A program made the translations under genes and the position numbers. DNA of 64,000 nucleotides from RBG-16-66-20 sp049651845 (GTDB lineage Bacteria; Pseudomonadota; Gammaproteobacteria; Burkholderiales; SG8-39): assembly GCA_049651845.1 (NCBI GenBank), contig JBASCW010000046.1, positions 1 to 64,000 of the forward strand. Direction: 5' to 3'. Position 1 is the stretch's first letter, and the number at the start of each line of letters is the position of its first letter. The notes under the pieces were generated by a model. That model did no database searches. It was given only the letters and a program-made list of their open reading frames with translations, and had not been told where the DNA came from. Shown in pieces: positions 1 to 8,963 of the stretch.

Positions 1-815
1 GCTTCGAGGCGGGCCTGCTCGCGCAGCTCGACCAGGCGCGTGGCGCGGCACCCGAGGCGCGCGAATTCTTCGTGCCGCCGGCGCGCTTCGAGGCGCGGCT
101 GGAGATGCCCGTGCCGGTGCATCAGGCCGAGCAGGCGCTGTTCGCCGCGCGCCGGCTGCTCGCGCAGATGGAGGGCTTCCTCGCCGCGCGCCAGGCCGGG
201 GTGCGGGCCTTCGCGCTCGAGCTGATGCACGAGGACGTGCCCGCGACCCGGGTGGACATCGGCCTGGCCGGGCCCGGGCGCGATGCCGGGCATTTCGCGC
301 GCCTGCTGCGCGAGCGCCTCGGCGCGCTGGCGCTGCGCGCGCCGATCGAGGCGATCCGGTTGGAGGCCGGCGGCATCGAGAATCTGCCGGAGCGAAGCAG
401 GTGCCTTTTCGACGACCGGCCCGGCGGCGAGGAGGGCTGGCTGCGCCTGGTCGAGCGGCTGCAGGCGCGGCTGGGCGCCGCCGCGGTGCACGGCTTAGAC
501 ACGCATGAGGATCATCGCCCGGAGCGGGCGTGGGTTGCGGTTTTACCAGAAAAGGAATTTTCTTTGGTGGGAAAAAATAAAGATAAAAATCAAAGTCAAA
601 ATCTTCCACGCCCCTTGTGGCTGCTCGATCCGCCGCGCCCGCTCGCGGAAGGGGAGTTCGCGCTGCTTGCGGGCCCTGAACGCATCGAGACGGGCTGGTG
701 GGACGGGGCCGAGGCGCTGCGCGACTACTTCATCGCACGCACCGGCGAGGCGTCGCTCGCGTGGGTCTACCGCGAGCGCGAAGGCAACTGGTTCCTGCAT
801 GGGTACTTCGCCTGA
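1..815 (+). CDS. imuB: ImuB-like DNA polymerase Y family protein, 3' part
   Basis: The frame is open from base 3 and ends at TGA 813-815; the start lies upstream of the window, so only the C-terminal ~270 residues are present. These match the C-terminal region of ImuB, a catalytically dead Y-family polymerase relative that bridges DnaE2 to the sliding clamp in SOS mutagenesis (family knowledge). Recognisable pieces are a DHRPERAW segment, the RPLWLLDPPRPL segment and a C-terminal tail rich in W, Y and R ending WFLHGYFA. The end overlaps the dnaE2 start by 17 bases, as expected of translationally coupled partners. Odd feature: bases 541-600 are extremely AT-rich and encode a lysine/asparagine-rich linker just before RPLWLLD. 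The imuA partner would lie upstream and is not visible. Confidence 0.85.
   Translation, partial: FEAGLLAQLDQARGAAPEAREFFVPPARFEARLEMPVPVHQAEQALFAARRLLAQMEGFLAARQAGVRAFALELMHEDVPATRVDIGLAGPGRDAGHFARLLRERLGALALRAPIEAIRLEAGGIENLPERSRCLFDDRPGGEEGWLRLVERLQARLGAAAVHGLDTHEDHRPERAWVAVLPEKEFSLVGKNKDKNQSQNLPRPLWLLDPPRPLAEGEFALLAGPERIETGWWDGAEALRDYFIARTGEASLAWVYREREGNWFLHGYFA
541..600. other. AT-rich tract inside imuB
   Basis: By hand count, 15 of these 60 bases are G or C (25%), while the surrounding gene is about 70% G+C. The reading frame continues through the tract and encodes a K/N/Q-rich linker between two conserved ImuB segments. Several milder tracts of this type occur elsewhere in the window, for example 3481-3540 in dnaE2 and 55041-55100 in prmB. 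The cause is not evident from sequence. Confidence 0.7.
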
Positions 816-3800
816 CGGGCTGCCCGGCTACGCCGAGCTGCACTGCCTGTCGAGCTTCAGCTTCCTGCGCGGCGCCTCGCAGCCCGAGGAACTCGTGGAG
901 CGCGCGGCGCAGCTCGGCTACGCGGCGCTCGCGATCACCGACGAGTGCTCGCTCGCGGGCATCGTGCGCGCGCATGTCGCGGCGAAGGAGGCGCGGCTCG
1001 CGCTGATCGTCGGCAGCGAGCTGCGGCTCGAGGGCGAGCTGAAGCTCGTGCTGCTGGCGCCCGACCGCCGCGCCTACGGCGCGCTCGCCGCGCTGATCAC
1101 CGCCGGGCGCCGGCGCATGAAGAAGGGTGCGTATGCGCTCTCGCGCAGGGACCTGGACACCGACCTGAAAGGACTGATGGCGCTGTGCCTGCAGGGCTCG
1201 GAAGCCGACGCCCTCTGGGTGAGGGAGCGCTTCCCGGATCGCGGCTGGCTCGCGGTGGAGCTGCACTGCGGCTCGAACGACTCGAAAAAGCTGAAGCAGC
1301 TGGAAGGCATGTCAAAGCGCACCGGCCTGCCGCTGGTCGCGGCGGGCGACGTGCACATGCACTTGCGCTCGCGCCGGCGCCTGCAGGATGCGCTCACCGC
1401 GATCCGCCTGGGCCGGCCGGTGGCCGAGTGCGGGCATGCGCTGCATCCGAACGGCGAGCGCCACCTGCGCCTGCGCGCGCGGCTCGCGCAGCTGTATCCG
1501 CCGGCGCTGCTCGAGGAGACGCTGCGCATCGCCGGCCGCTGCCGGCCGTTCCTGGACGAGCTGCGCTACGAGTATCCCGAGGAGATCGTGCCGCCGGGGC
1601 GGACGCCGGCCGCGTACCTGCGCGAGCTTGCGTTCGCGGGCATGCAGCAGCGCTATCCCGCCGGCCCGCCCGCTGCGATCCGGCAGATGGTCGAGCGCGA
1701 GCTCGTGCTGATCGGCGAGCTCGGCTACGAGGCGTTCTTCCTCACGGTGCACGACGTGGTGCGCTTCGCGCGCTCGCAGGGCATCCTCTGCCAGGGCCGG
1801 GGCTCGGCGGCGAATTCCGCGGTCTGCTACTGCCTCGGCATCACGGCGGTGAACCCGGAGAACGGCAACGTCCTGTTCGAGCGCTTCGTCTCGAAGGAGC
1901 GCGGCGAGCCGCCCGACATCGACGTCGACTTCGAGCACGAGCGGCGCGAGGAGGTGATCCAGTACATCTACGGCAAGTACGGCCGCGAGCGCGCCGCGCT
2001 CGCTGCGACCGTGATCAGCTACCGCCCGAAGAGCGCGCTAAGGGACCTGAGCAAGGTTTTGAAGGTCGAATGCAATTTTTCAAAATTGCTTTCCTGGTGG
2101 GACGGCCAATCGGCCCTGCCCGAACGCCTCCGGGAGGCGGACCTCGATCCGGAGAGTCCCCGGATCCGGCAGCTGCTCGCGCTCGCGCGCCAGCTCATCG
2201 GCTTTCCGCGCCACCTGTCGCAGCACGTGGGCGGCTTCGTGATCTCGCGCGGGCCGCTGTCGGAGCTGGTGCCGGTGGAGAACGCGGCCATGCCCGAGCG
2301 CACCGTGATCCAGTGGGACAAGAACGATCTGGAGGCGATGGGCCTGCTCAAGGTGGACGTGCTCGCCCTCGGCATGCTGACCGCGCTGCGGCGCGCGCTC
2401 GAGTTCGCCGGCATCGCGAAGCTGCAGGACATCCCCGAGGACGATCCGGCGGTGTACGCGATGATCCAGAAGGCCGACACGGTCGGGGTGTTCCAGATCG
2501 AGTCGCGCGCGCAGATGTCGATGCTGCCGCGCCTGAAGCCGAAGAACTTCTACGATCTGGTGATCGAGGTGGCGATCGTGCGCCCCGGGCCGATCCAGGG
2601 CGACATGGTGCATCCCTACCTGCGGCGCCGGCAGGGCCTCGAGAAGGTCGAGTACCCGACCGAGGCCGTGAAGGGCGCTCTGGAGCGCACGCTCGGCGTG
2701 CCGATATTCCAGGAGCAGGTGATGCAGCTCGCCATCGTCGCGGCCGGCTTCACGCCGGGCGAGGCCGACCAGCTGCGCCGCGCGATGGCCACCTGGCAGA
2801 AGAAGGGCGGCCTGCGGCAGTTCGAGGCGAAGCTCAAGGACGGCATGCGCGAGCGCGGCTACGCGCCGGATTTCGCCGAGCGGATCTACCAGCAGATCCA
2901 CGGCTTCAGCGACTACGGTTTCCCGGAATCGCATTCGGCGAGCTTCGCCCAGCTCGCGTACTACTCGGCCTGGCTGAAATGCCATCGCCCGGCGGCGTTC
3001 CTCGCCGCGCTGCTCAACAGCCAGCCGATGGGCTTTTACGCGCCCGCCCAGCTCGTTCAGGACGCGCAGCGGCACGGCGTGCAGGTGCGCCCGGCGGACG
3101 TGTCGTTGAGCGACTGGGATTGCACGCTGGAGGAAAGCGTTGTGCGCCTCGGCCTGCGCATGGTGGGCGGGCTGGGCGCCGCCGCAGGCAGGCGCATCGT
3201 CGCCAGCCGGCCGTGGAGTTCGGTCGCGGAACTCGCGCAGCGCGCCGGCCTGAACCGCAAGGACCTGAACAACCTCGCCGCCGCGGGCGCGCTGCAAAGC
3301 CTCGCGGGGCACCGCAGGGACGCCCACTGGGCCGCCGCGGGCGTCGAAAGCCGTCCGCCGATGAACGTGTTGCAGGCCGCGGAACGCGCGCCGGCGTTTG
3401 CCGCGCCAGGAGAGGCGGAGGAGATCGCGGCCGACTACGCGAGCCTGGGCCTCACGCTGGGCCGGCATCCGTTGGCGCTTTTAAGAACCCATCTGAAAAG
3501 GCTGAAAATAGTGAAGGCAGAAGAGATTTCTTTGCTTCCCCACGGCAGCCAGGTGCGCACGGCGGGGCTGGTGACCTGCCGCCAGCGCCCCGGCACCGCC
3601 ACCGGGGTGGTGTTCGTCACGCTCGAGGACGAGACCGGCTGCGTCAACGTGATCGTCTGGAGCAGGCTGTTCGAGCGTTACCGCAGGGAGCTGCTGGGCG
3701 CGCGCCTGCTGGGCGTGGGGGGCAGGATCGAGAGCAGCGAGGGCGTGGTGCACCTGATCGCGCAGCGCTGCACGGACCACAGCGCATGGCTGGGACGCCT

Positions 3801-3840
3801 GCTCGGCTCGCTGGCGGTGCGCTCGCACGACTTTCATTGA
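799..3840 (+). CDS. dnaE2: Error-prone DNA polymerase DnaE2
   Basis: This is the alpha-subunit-like translesion polymerase that works with ImuA/ImuB during the SOS response (family knowledge). The 1013-residue product has the C-family layout: an N-terminal PHP domain (starting near ELHCLSSFSFLRGAS), the GRGSAANSAVCYCLG motif, the catalytic acidic motif PDIDVDF at residues 372-378, fingers, helix-hairpin-helix region and a C-terminal OB fold (GVVFVTLEDETGCVNVIVW). I chose ATG 799 because the homologous region begins just after it and it overlaps the imuB stop; the open frame runs further upstream without family similarity. AT-rich tracts occur at about 2051-2090 and 3481-3540 without breaking the frame. 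No SOS box is visible between imuB and dnaE2, so control is presumably from upstream of the operon. Confidence 0.95.
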   Translation: MGTSPDGLPGYAELHCLSSFSFLRGASQPEELVERAAQLGYAALAITDECSLAGIVRAHVAAKEARLALIVGSELRLEGELKLVLLAPDRRAYGALAALITAGRRRMKKGAYALSRRDLDTDLKGLMALCLQGSEADALWVRERFPDRGWLAVELHCGSNDSKKLKQLEGMSKRTGLPLVAAGDVHMHLRSRRRLQDALTAIRLGRPVAECGHALHPNGERHLRLRARLAQLYPPALLEETLRIAGRCRPFLDELRYEYPEEIVPPGRTPAAYLRELAFAGMQQRYPAGPPAAIRQMVERELVLIGELGYEAFFLTVHDVVRFARSQGILCQGRGSAANSAVCYCLGITAVNPENGNVLFERFVSKERGEPPDIDVDFEHERREEVIQYIYGKYGRERAALAATVISYRPKSALRDLSKVLKVECNFSKLLSWWDGQSALPERLREADLDPESPRIRQLLALARQLIGFPRHLSQHVGGFVISRGPLSELVPVENAAMPERTVIQWDKNDLEAMGLLKVDVLALGMLTALRRALEFAGIAKLQDIPEDDPAVYAMIQKADTVGVFQIESRAQMSMLPRLKPKNFYDLVIEVAIVRPGPIQGDMVHPYLRRRQGLEKVEYPTEAVKGALERTLGVPIFQEQVMQLAIVAAGFTPGEADQLRRAMATWQKKGGLRQFEAKLKDGMRERGYAPDFAERIYQQIHGFSDYGFPESHSASFAQLAYYSAWLKCHRPAAFLAALLNSQPMGFYAPAQLVQDAQRHGVQVRPADVSLSDWDCTLEESVVRLGLRMVGGLGAAAGRRIVASRPWSSVAELAQRAGLNRKDLNNLAAAGALQSLAGHRRDAHWAAAGVESRPPMNVLQAAERAPAFAAPGEAEEIAADYASLGLTLGRHPLALLRTHLKRLKIVKAEEISLLPHGSQVRTAGLVTCRQRPGTATGVVFVTLEDETGCVNVIVWSRLFERYRRELLGARLLGVGGRIESSEGVVHLIAQRCTDHSAWLGRLLGSLAVRSHDFH

Positions 3841-3880
3841 CTTTCACAATGAGCCGAAAGCGGCTTTTGCTTCAGCACCT

Positions 3881-3886
3881 TATAAT
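3881..3886 (+). promoter_or_regulatory. Consensus -10 hexamer before the Hpt gene
   Basis: TATAAT lies six bases before ATG 3893, which would put the transcript start at or next to the start codon. No good -35 hexamer is visible at the usual spacing. It is the first signal after the dnaE2 stop and suggests a leaderless transcript for the signalling genes. Confidence 0.5.
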
Positions 3887-3892
3887 CGTTCG

Positions 3893-4195
3893 ATGACCCA
3901 GCCGATCATCGTCACCGTCGCCAAGGACCTCGAGGACCTGGTGCCCACTTTCATGAAGAACCGCACCAAGGAGCTCGAGACGCTGCGCGCCGCGCTCGCC
4001 GCCGGCGACTTCGAGCAGATGCGGCAGCTCGGACACCGCATGAAGGGCGTCGGCAATTCCTACGGCTTCGAGAAGGTGTCGCTGCTGGGCAAGCAGATCG
4101 AGGATGGCGCGAAGGCCGGCGACCGCGGCGGGCTGGATGCCCAGCTCGCGGACTACGCGGACTACCTCGCGCGCGTGCAAATCGTCTATGAGTAG
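3893..4195 (+). CDS. Stand-alone Hpt phosphotransfer protein
   Basis: This 100-residue protein matches the histidine phosphotransfer (Hpt) fold, with the phosphorylatable histidine at H48 in LGHRMKGVGNSYGF. Such proteins shuttle phosphoryl groups between receiver domains in multistep phosphorelays (family knowledge). It is one domain only, with no kinase or receiver attached. It starts 52 bases after dnaE2, behind a consensus -10 element, and its stop overlaps the next gene (ATGAGTAG), so it is co-translated with a receiver-cyclase. It is the obvious candidate to link the histidine kinase at 9470-11257 to the receiver domains on both sides; this wiring is inferred. Confidence 0.85.
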   Translation: MTQPIIVTVAKDLEDLVPTFMKNRTKELETLRAALAAGDFEQMRQLGHRMKGVGNSYGFEKVSLLGKQIEDGAKAGDRGGLDAQLADYADYLARVQIVYE

Positions 4196-5327
4196 CGCCG
4201 CCGCCGGGTGCTCGGCAAACGCGGCGCAGGCCGCGTTCCGCGTCCTGGTGGTGGAAGACGACCCCGACATGGCGATGTTCCTCGCGCGCCTGCTCAAGCA
4301 GCAGGGCCTCAAGGCGGACATCGCCTCCGACGGCTACGCCGCGCTCGAGACGATCGCCGCGTCGCCGCCCGACCTGGTGCTGCTCGACGTGCAGATGCCG
4401 GGACCCGACGGATTCGAAATCTGCCGCCGGCTGAAGACCAGCGAGGCAACCGCGCTGCTGCCGGTGGTGCTGGTGACCGCGCTCGAAGACCAGGACAGCC
4501 GAGTTCGCGGCATCGAGGCCGGAGCCGACGACTTCCTGTCGAAGCCCGTGCGACGGGAAGAGCTGGTCGCGCGCGTGAAGACGCTGCGCCGGCTGCACGA
4601 TACGCGCAAGGAGCTCGAGGGGCGGCGCCTGGCCGCCGAGGTGCAGGAAAAGGAAGCCATCCGCAAGACGTTCTCGCGCTACCTGTCGCCGCGCCTCGCC
4701 GAGCGCGTGCTCGCGCAGGGCCCGCGCGGCGGGGAAGTGTTCCGCGACCTGTCGCACCGCACCGCGGTGGTGGCGCTGTTCGCCGACCTGCGCGGCTTCA
4801 CGCGCCTGTCGGAAACCGTGCCCGTGTCGAGCATCGTGCCGATGCTCAACGAGTTCTTCACCGCGCTGACCGGCGCCGTGCACGAGAACGAAGGCACGGT
4901 GTTCAGCATGGCCGGGGACTCGATGCTGGTGGGGTTCAACGTGCCCGTGGAGCAGGCCGACGCGGCCGAGCGCGCGCTGCGGACCGCGCGCGGCATGGTG
5001 CGGCGCTTCGCGCCGATCGCGGAGCGCTGGCGCAAGGAGTACGGCCTCGCCACGGGCGTGGGCATCGGCATCGAGGCGGGCGAAGCGGTCGCGGGCAACG
5101 TCGGCGCGCCGAGCTTCATGAGCTACACCATCGTCGGCGACCCCGTGAACGTGGCCGCGCGGCTCATGCAGCGCGCCGCCCCGAACGAGCTGGTGATCGG
5201 CCCCGGCGCGGCGCGCGCGCTGAGGGGGCTGCTTGACAAGACCGCGGGACTCGAACGGCGCAAGCTCGAGCTGAAGGGCAAGGCCGAACCGGTCGAAGTG
5301 GTATCGTTCAAGGTCGCACCGGCGTAA
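4188..5327 (+). CDS. Response regulator with class III nucleotidyl cyclase output
   Basis: This 379-residue protein has an N-terminal receiver domain (acidic pocket E23-D25, phosphoacceptor D67 in LVLLDVQMPG, conserved Lys in LSKP) and a C-terminal class III adenylate/guanylate cyclase domain. Cyclase hallmarks are FADLRGFTRLSE with the metal-binding Asp, SMAGDSMLVGF, and YTIVGDPVNVAARL. A charged linker at about residues 140-185 probably forms the coiled coil that couples the two. The predicted role is phosphorylation-controlled synthesis of cAMP or cGMP; the nucleotide cannot be settled by eye. The start codon overlaps the Hpt stop by eight bases, indicating co-translation. A REC-STPK gene follows 32 bases later. 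Confidence 0.88.
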   Translation: MSSAAAGCSANAAQAAFRVLVVEDDPDMAMFLARLLKQQGLKADIASDGYAALETIAASPPDLVLLDVQMPGPDGFEICRRLKTSEATALLPVVLVTALEDQDSRVRGIEAGADDFLSKPVRREELVARVKTLRRLHDTRKELEGRRLAAEVQEKEAIRKTFSRYLSPRLAERVLAQGPRGGEVFRDLSHRTAVVALFADLRGFTRLSETVPVSSIVPMLNEFFTALTGAVHENEGTVFSMAGDSMLVGFNVPVEQADAAERALRTARGMVRRFAPIAERWRKEYGLATGVGIGIEAGEAVAGNVGAPSFMSYTIVGDPVNVAARLMQRAAPNELVIGPGAARALRGLLDKTAGLERRKLELKGKAEPVEVVSFKVAPA

Positions 5328-5359
5328 GGGGCGCCGGCGCGCGCGCACTTGGGGGGCGG

Positions 5360-6625
5360 GTGAAAGTCCTGATCATCGACGACGACGAGGACCTGCGCAA
5401 CATCCTCGCGTTGCACCTCAAGAAGGAATGGCCGGAGCTCCAGGTCGAGCAGTTCGATCCGCTCGAGCGCGACATGCCGGACGCGGCATTCCCGCTCGGC
5501 AGCTACGACGTCGTCATCCTCGACTACATGCTCGGCCGCGGCGACGGCCTGGAATGGCTGGAGCAATTCAAGAAGCGCGCCGATTGCCCGCCGGTGATGT
5601 TCCTCACCGGCGCGGGCAACGAGGTGATCGCGGTGCGCGCGATGAAGCTTGGCGCCGACGACTACCAGCGCAAGCAGGAGCTCACGCGCGAGAAGCTGGT
5701 GACCTCGATCCGCGAGCTCTCGCGCGGCAAGATCGAGAAGACCATGCCGCCCGAGGTGCTGGCGCGCCTGGAGGGCCACGATCTCGGCGCGCGCATCCAG
5801 ATTCCTGGCGTCAAGGTGCTGCGCCTGATCGGCGAGGGAGGCATGTCGCGCGTCTACCTCGCCTCGCGCGAGGGCGAGGACGTGCCGCTGGTGGTGAAGA
5901 TCCTGCGCAGCGAGGTGACCGGGGACAAGAAGGCGCTCGAGCGCTTCATCGAGGAGTACAACCTGGTCGAGCGCATCCGCAGCCGGCACGTGGCGCGGAT
6001 CTACGGACACGGCGTCTCGGGCGAGCACGCCTACCTGGTGATGGAGTTCTTCGACGGCGGCGACCTCAACAAGCGCCTCAACAACAAGGCGCTGCCGCCC
6101 GAGGAATCGCTGCAGATCTTCCGCGAGCTGATGTTCGCGCTTGGCGACATTCACGAGCAGGGCGTCCTGCACCGCGACCTGAAGCCGCAGAACCTGATGT
6201 TCCGCGCCGACGGCAGCCTCGCGATCCTCGACTTCGGCATCGCCAAGCACGTGGACGCTATCGACCGCACCGGCCACGGCGAAGTGCTCGGCACGCCGCG
6301 CTACATGAGCCCGGAGCAGGTGCGCGGCGCGGCGCTCGACCTGCGCACCGACATCTACAGCGCGGGCGTGCTGCTGTTCCAGATGCTGACCGGCACGCAC
6401 CTGTTCGACGGCGAGACCGCGGTCGAGGTCGCGCTGCACCACCTGAACACCCAGCCGCCCGACCTGCCGACCGAGCTCGCGCCCTACCAGCGCCTGATGG
6501 ACAAGCTCATCGAGAAGGACCGCGACGCGCGCTTTCGCAACGCCGACGAGGTGATTGGCTTCCTGTCGCGCAAGTACTACCAGGGTACCGGCGCGTTTGG
6601 CGCAGAGCGTACTGTCAAGCTCTAA
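5360..6625 (+). CDS. Receiver domain fused to Ser/Thr protein kinase
   Basis: This 421-residue protein begins with a receiver domain (DDDED at 7-11, phosphoacceptor D55 in VVILDYM, Lys 105) followed by a complete eukaryotic-like Ser/Thr kinase domain from about residue 152. Kinase motifs are the glycine loop IGEGGMSRVY, VAIK-type K180, HRDLKPQN with catalytic D273, DFGIAKH at 291, and GTPRYMSPEQ. No membrane segment or PASTA repeat follows, so it is predicted to be cytoplasmic. The GTG start at 5360 follows a G-rich ribosome-binding stretch. The fusion suggests aspartate phosphorylation of the receiver controls Ser/Thr phosphorylation of unknown substrates. It follows the REC-cyclase on the same strand. 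Confidence 0.9.
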   Translation: MKVLIIDDDEDLRNILALHLKKEWPELQVEQFDPLERDMPDAAFPLGSYDVVILDYMLGRGDGLEWLEQFKKRADCPPVMFLTGAGNEVIAVRAMKLGADDYQRKQELTREKLVTSIRELSRGKIEKTMPPEVLARLEGHDLGARIQIPGVKVLRLIGEGGMSRVYLASREGEDVPLVVKILRSEVTGDKKALERFIEEYNLVERIRSRHVARIYGHGVSGEHAYLVMEFFDGGDLNKRLNNKALPPEESLQIFRELMFALGDIHEQGVLHRDLKPQNLMFRADGSLAILDFGIAKHVDAIDRTGHGEVLGTPRYMSPEQVRGAALDLRTDIYSAGVLLFQMLTGTHLFDGETAVEVALHHLNTQPPDLPTELAPYQRLMDKLIEKDRDARFRNADEVIGFLSRKYYQGTGAFGAERTVKL

Positions 6626-6961
6626 ATTGGCGAAGTCGGCGCACGCGTATGGTGGACCTGTATGAGCGTGCCATTCAAAGTCCTGATTGTGGACGACAGC
6701 GAGTCCACCCGGCTGCTGATCGCCCGCATCCTCACGTAGGAGCTGCCGGTCGCGACCACGCTCGCGGAGGGCGCTGCTGACGCGGAACGCGAACTAAGTC
6801 AGATGCGCTTCGACGTCGTGCTGCTCGATCTGCTGATGCCCGAAACGAGCGGCTTCGCCGTCCTCGAGCGGTTGCGCAGCAACTCGACACCAAACCAGGA
6901 CACGCCCGTGCTCGTAGTATCGGCGCTGCACGACGAGGAAACGATCGAGCGTTGCCGCAAG

Positions 6962-6983
6962 CTAGCCGGACTTCGCGGATTCG
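6962..6983. repeat. Left IS end: CTAG target duplication plus 18-bp inverted repeat
   Basis: Bases 6962-6965 are CTAG and 6966-6983 read CCGGACTTCGCGGATTCG. The exact reverse complement lies at 8964-8981, followed by a second CTAG at 8982-8985. Because CTAG is palindromic the match appears as 22 bp. Deleting the element with one CTAG copy restores the receiver frame, which supports CTAG (or GCTAG) as the duplicated target. Confidence 0.9.
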
Positions 6984-7030
6984 AGGGAGCGCGACGCCTA
7001 AGTAGTTGATGCGTCAGGAGGGCGCACCCG

Positions 7031-7049
7031 AAGGTCTGCACTACAGCGG
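7031..7049. repeat. Left copy of 19-bp direct repeat flanking the transposase
   Basis: This copy reads AAGGTCTGCACTACAGCGG and differs at one base from the copy at 8861-8879. It contains the transposase stop codon (CTA at 7041-7043 on the plus strand). It may be a subterminal IS feature or a target duplication of a nested insertion. Confidence 0.75.
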
Positions 7050-8817
7050 GTTGTCGGCGGTGGTTTGTGCGGCAGTGATTCGCGGCGGCGGCTGTGCTGG
7101 GAGAGTCAGCCGAAGGCGCTCGAGCAGAAGCTTCAGTTCAGGCTCCGGCTGCGTGTAGCGGGTGAGCCAGATCTCGCGCCCGTCGGTGGTTGGAATGTGC
7201 ACATCGACCATCTGCACGGCGGCGAACTTCTCCAAGCCACGGCGTGTGGTCAAGCCTGGCGCCAGTGCTCGGAGTCGTTGCCCAAGGCTCACGTGCAGGC
7301 AGTAGGCGAGGAAGGCGATGAAGATGTGCGCTTCGATGCGCGCCTGATCCTGATGGAAGATCGGCCGGATCGCCAGATCGCCCTTCAGGGTCCGGAATGC
7401 CTCTTCGACCGCAACCAGCTGCAGGTAGTAGCTCCAGAGCTTGACCGGATCGCTCTCGGTGAGGTTGGTGCGTAGGAGGTAGCGCCCTTCGCGGCGCCGG
7501 GCCTTGCGCAGTTTGTCGCGATTGAGTCGGTAGCTGAGCGTGCCATCGTGCTCGGTGACGCGGATATCGAGCAGTCGCCAAGCGGCCGGCGCTTTCGTTT
7601 GCGCGCTACCCAAGCGCATGAGCAACGCATCGCGGCTCATGCTCATCGTGCTCAACTGGCGAAGGCGCGCCCACAGCCACTTGAGCTGGCGCCGGCGCAT
7701 GGCGCGTTCCTTGGCGATGCGATCGGCGCTCTGCGCGAACACGTAGAGCTCGCCGTCCTCGGCCAGCAGCTTCACCCGTACTTCCGGGACGCGCCTCACG
7801 CCAGGGCTTGGCGAGCAGCGCGCGCTCCAGGCGGTTGAGCCGCCCCTTGGGCGTTCCCACCAGGTATTGCACCGGGGGATCGGCTGCGCGCATCTCGGCC
7901 AGCACCGCCTCGGTCGGCACGCCCCGGTCCATGCACCAGACGCGCCGCGCTCTTCCGTACTGGCGCTCGATTCTCGCGAGAAACGCGCGCAGCGTCGTGC
8001 TGTCGGTCGTGTTGCCGGGGAGTACTTCGTAGGCCAGCGGCAAGCCCTCGGGCGTCACGACCAGCGCGATCACCACCTGCACGCAGTCGCCGCGATGGTC
8101 ACGGCTGTAGCCGTGGCGGCGCTTGTCGTTCTCATCGAGCGGCGGATCGGATTCAAAGTACGTGCTCGTCAGGTCATAGAGCAGCACATCGAAGCTCGCG
8201 TTGAACAGGTCGCGCCAGCGTTCCACCAGATGCGTGAACAACGCCTCCTTGTGCGCCAGCACCAGGTCATGGCAGGCGTACAGCGTGTGGGGATCGGCGA
8301 GCCGCTCATCGCCACCGAGAAGATCGGCGAGCGCCGTGCGCCCGAACCACTCCCGATGCAGCCGCCACTCGCTACCAGGGGCAAGCAGCCGATACACCGT
8401 CAGCACGAACAGCACTTGGTCCCAGCGCGTGCCCTTACGACTCGGGCTCAGGCGCTCGGCCCAGAATTCCTCCAGCCCCAATTCTTGCCAGAGCTGCAAC
8501 GCGAGCCAGCACGCTCCCCACTGCCGCGGCCGGCGCACCGACAGCTGCGACAGTCGCAGCCGCACAATCGAAGCGTCCGGCGCAAGCCCTTCGCAACGAT
8601 CCTCGGGAAACAACGCCAACGTGCGCGGACCGCGCGCATTCTCATCCAACACCTCGATCGAGCGGCGCCAAGCCAATTCCTGCGAGGAGTTGATCTCACC
8701 CAGATAGAGCACGTGCCGCTGCACAATGCGGCCACCGGCCACGCGCCGGTTCTCCACCACACTCCAGTAGCGGTGCTCCTTGCCGTCTTTCTTGCGGATC
8801 GTGGCGCGTAGAAACAT
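7041..8817 (-). pseudogene. IS1634-family transposase, frameshifted
   Basis: The reading starts at ATG 8817 (FLRATIRKKDGKEHRYWSVV) and carries the first two acidic residues of the DDE triad, in DLTSTYFE and VWCMDRGVPTE. The similarity then passes into a different frame between about 7783 and 7805: the first frame degenerates after LLAKPWRE and the second continues from VRVKLLAEDGELYVFAQ. The second part holds the catalytic Glu in VEEAFRTLKGDL and ends at 7041. Because the triad is split across frames, neither fragment should be active alone. The family is not known for programmed frameshifting and no A-rich slippery run is present, so I treat it as a mutation or sequencing error. A family member is normally about 550-600 residues, matching the joined length. 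Confidence 0.85.
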
Positions 8818-8860
8818 CGCGCCGCGAATTATCCGCAGCAATCACACGCTGACCAGCACC

Positions 8861-8879
8861 AAGGTCTTCACTACAGCGG
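8861..8879. repeat. Right copy of 19-bp direct repeat flanking the transposase
   Basis: This copy reads AAGGTCTTCACTACAGCGG, 18 of 19 bases identical to and in the same orientation as 7031-7049. It lies just upstream of the transposase start. Confidence 0.75.
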
Positions 8880-8963
8880 CTTTCAGCCCTCGCAACGCGC
8901 TCGCACGTATGCGCATCAATGACCTACGACGGCCCGACTCTCAAGGATCAGCCGAAATCGCCG

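Noticed and set aside
505..798. Upstream extension of dnaE2 in the same open frame
   Set aside because: It lies inside imuB in another frame, has no family similarity, and ATG 799 starts exactly where DnaE2 homology begins.
945..3896. Long open frame overlapping dnaE2 in another plus-strand frame
   Set aside because: The Ala/Arg/Gly-rich product has no recognisable domain. It is a GC-rich shadow of dnaE2.
6803..7009. Small stand-alone receiver-like gene
   Set aside because: It is the middle fragment of the response regulator gene that starts at 6662 and resumes after the IS.
7783..7805. Programmed ribosomal frameshift in the transposase
   Set aside because: No A-rich or other typical slippery heptamer is visible and IS1634-type transposases are normally single-frame. 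A mutation or base error is simpler.
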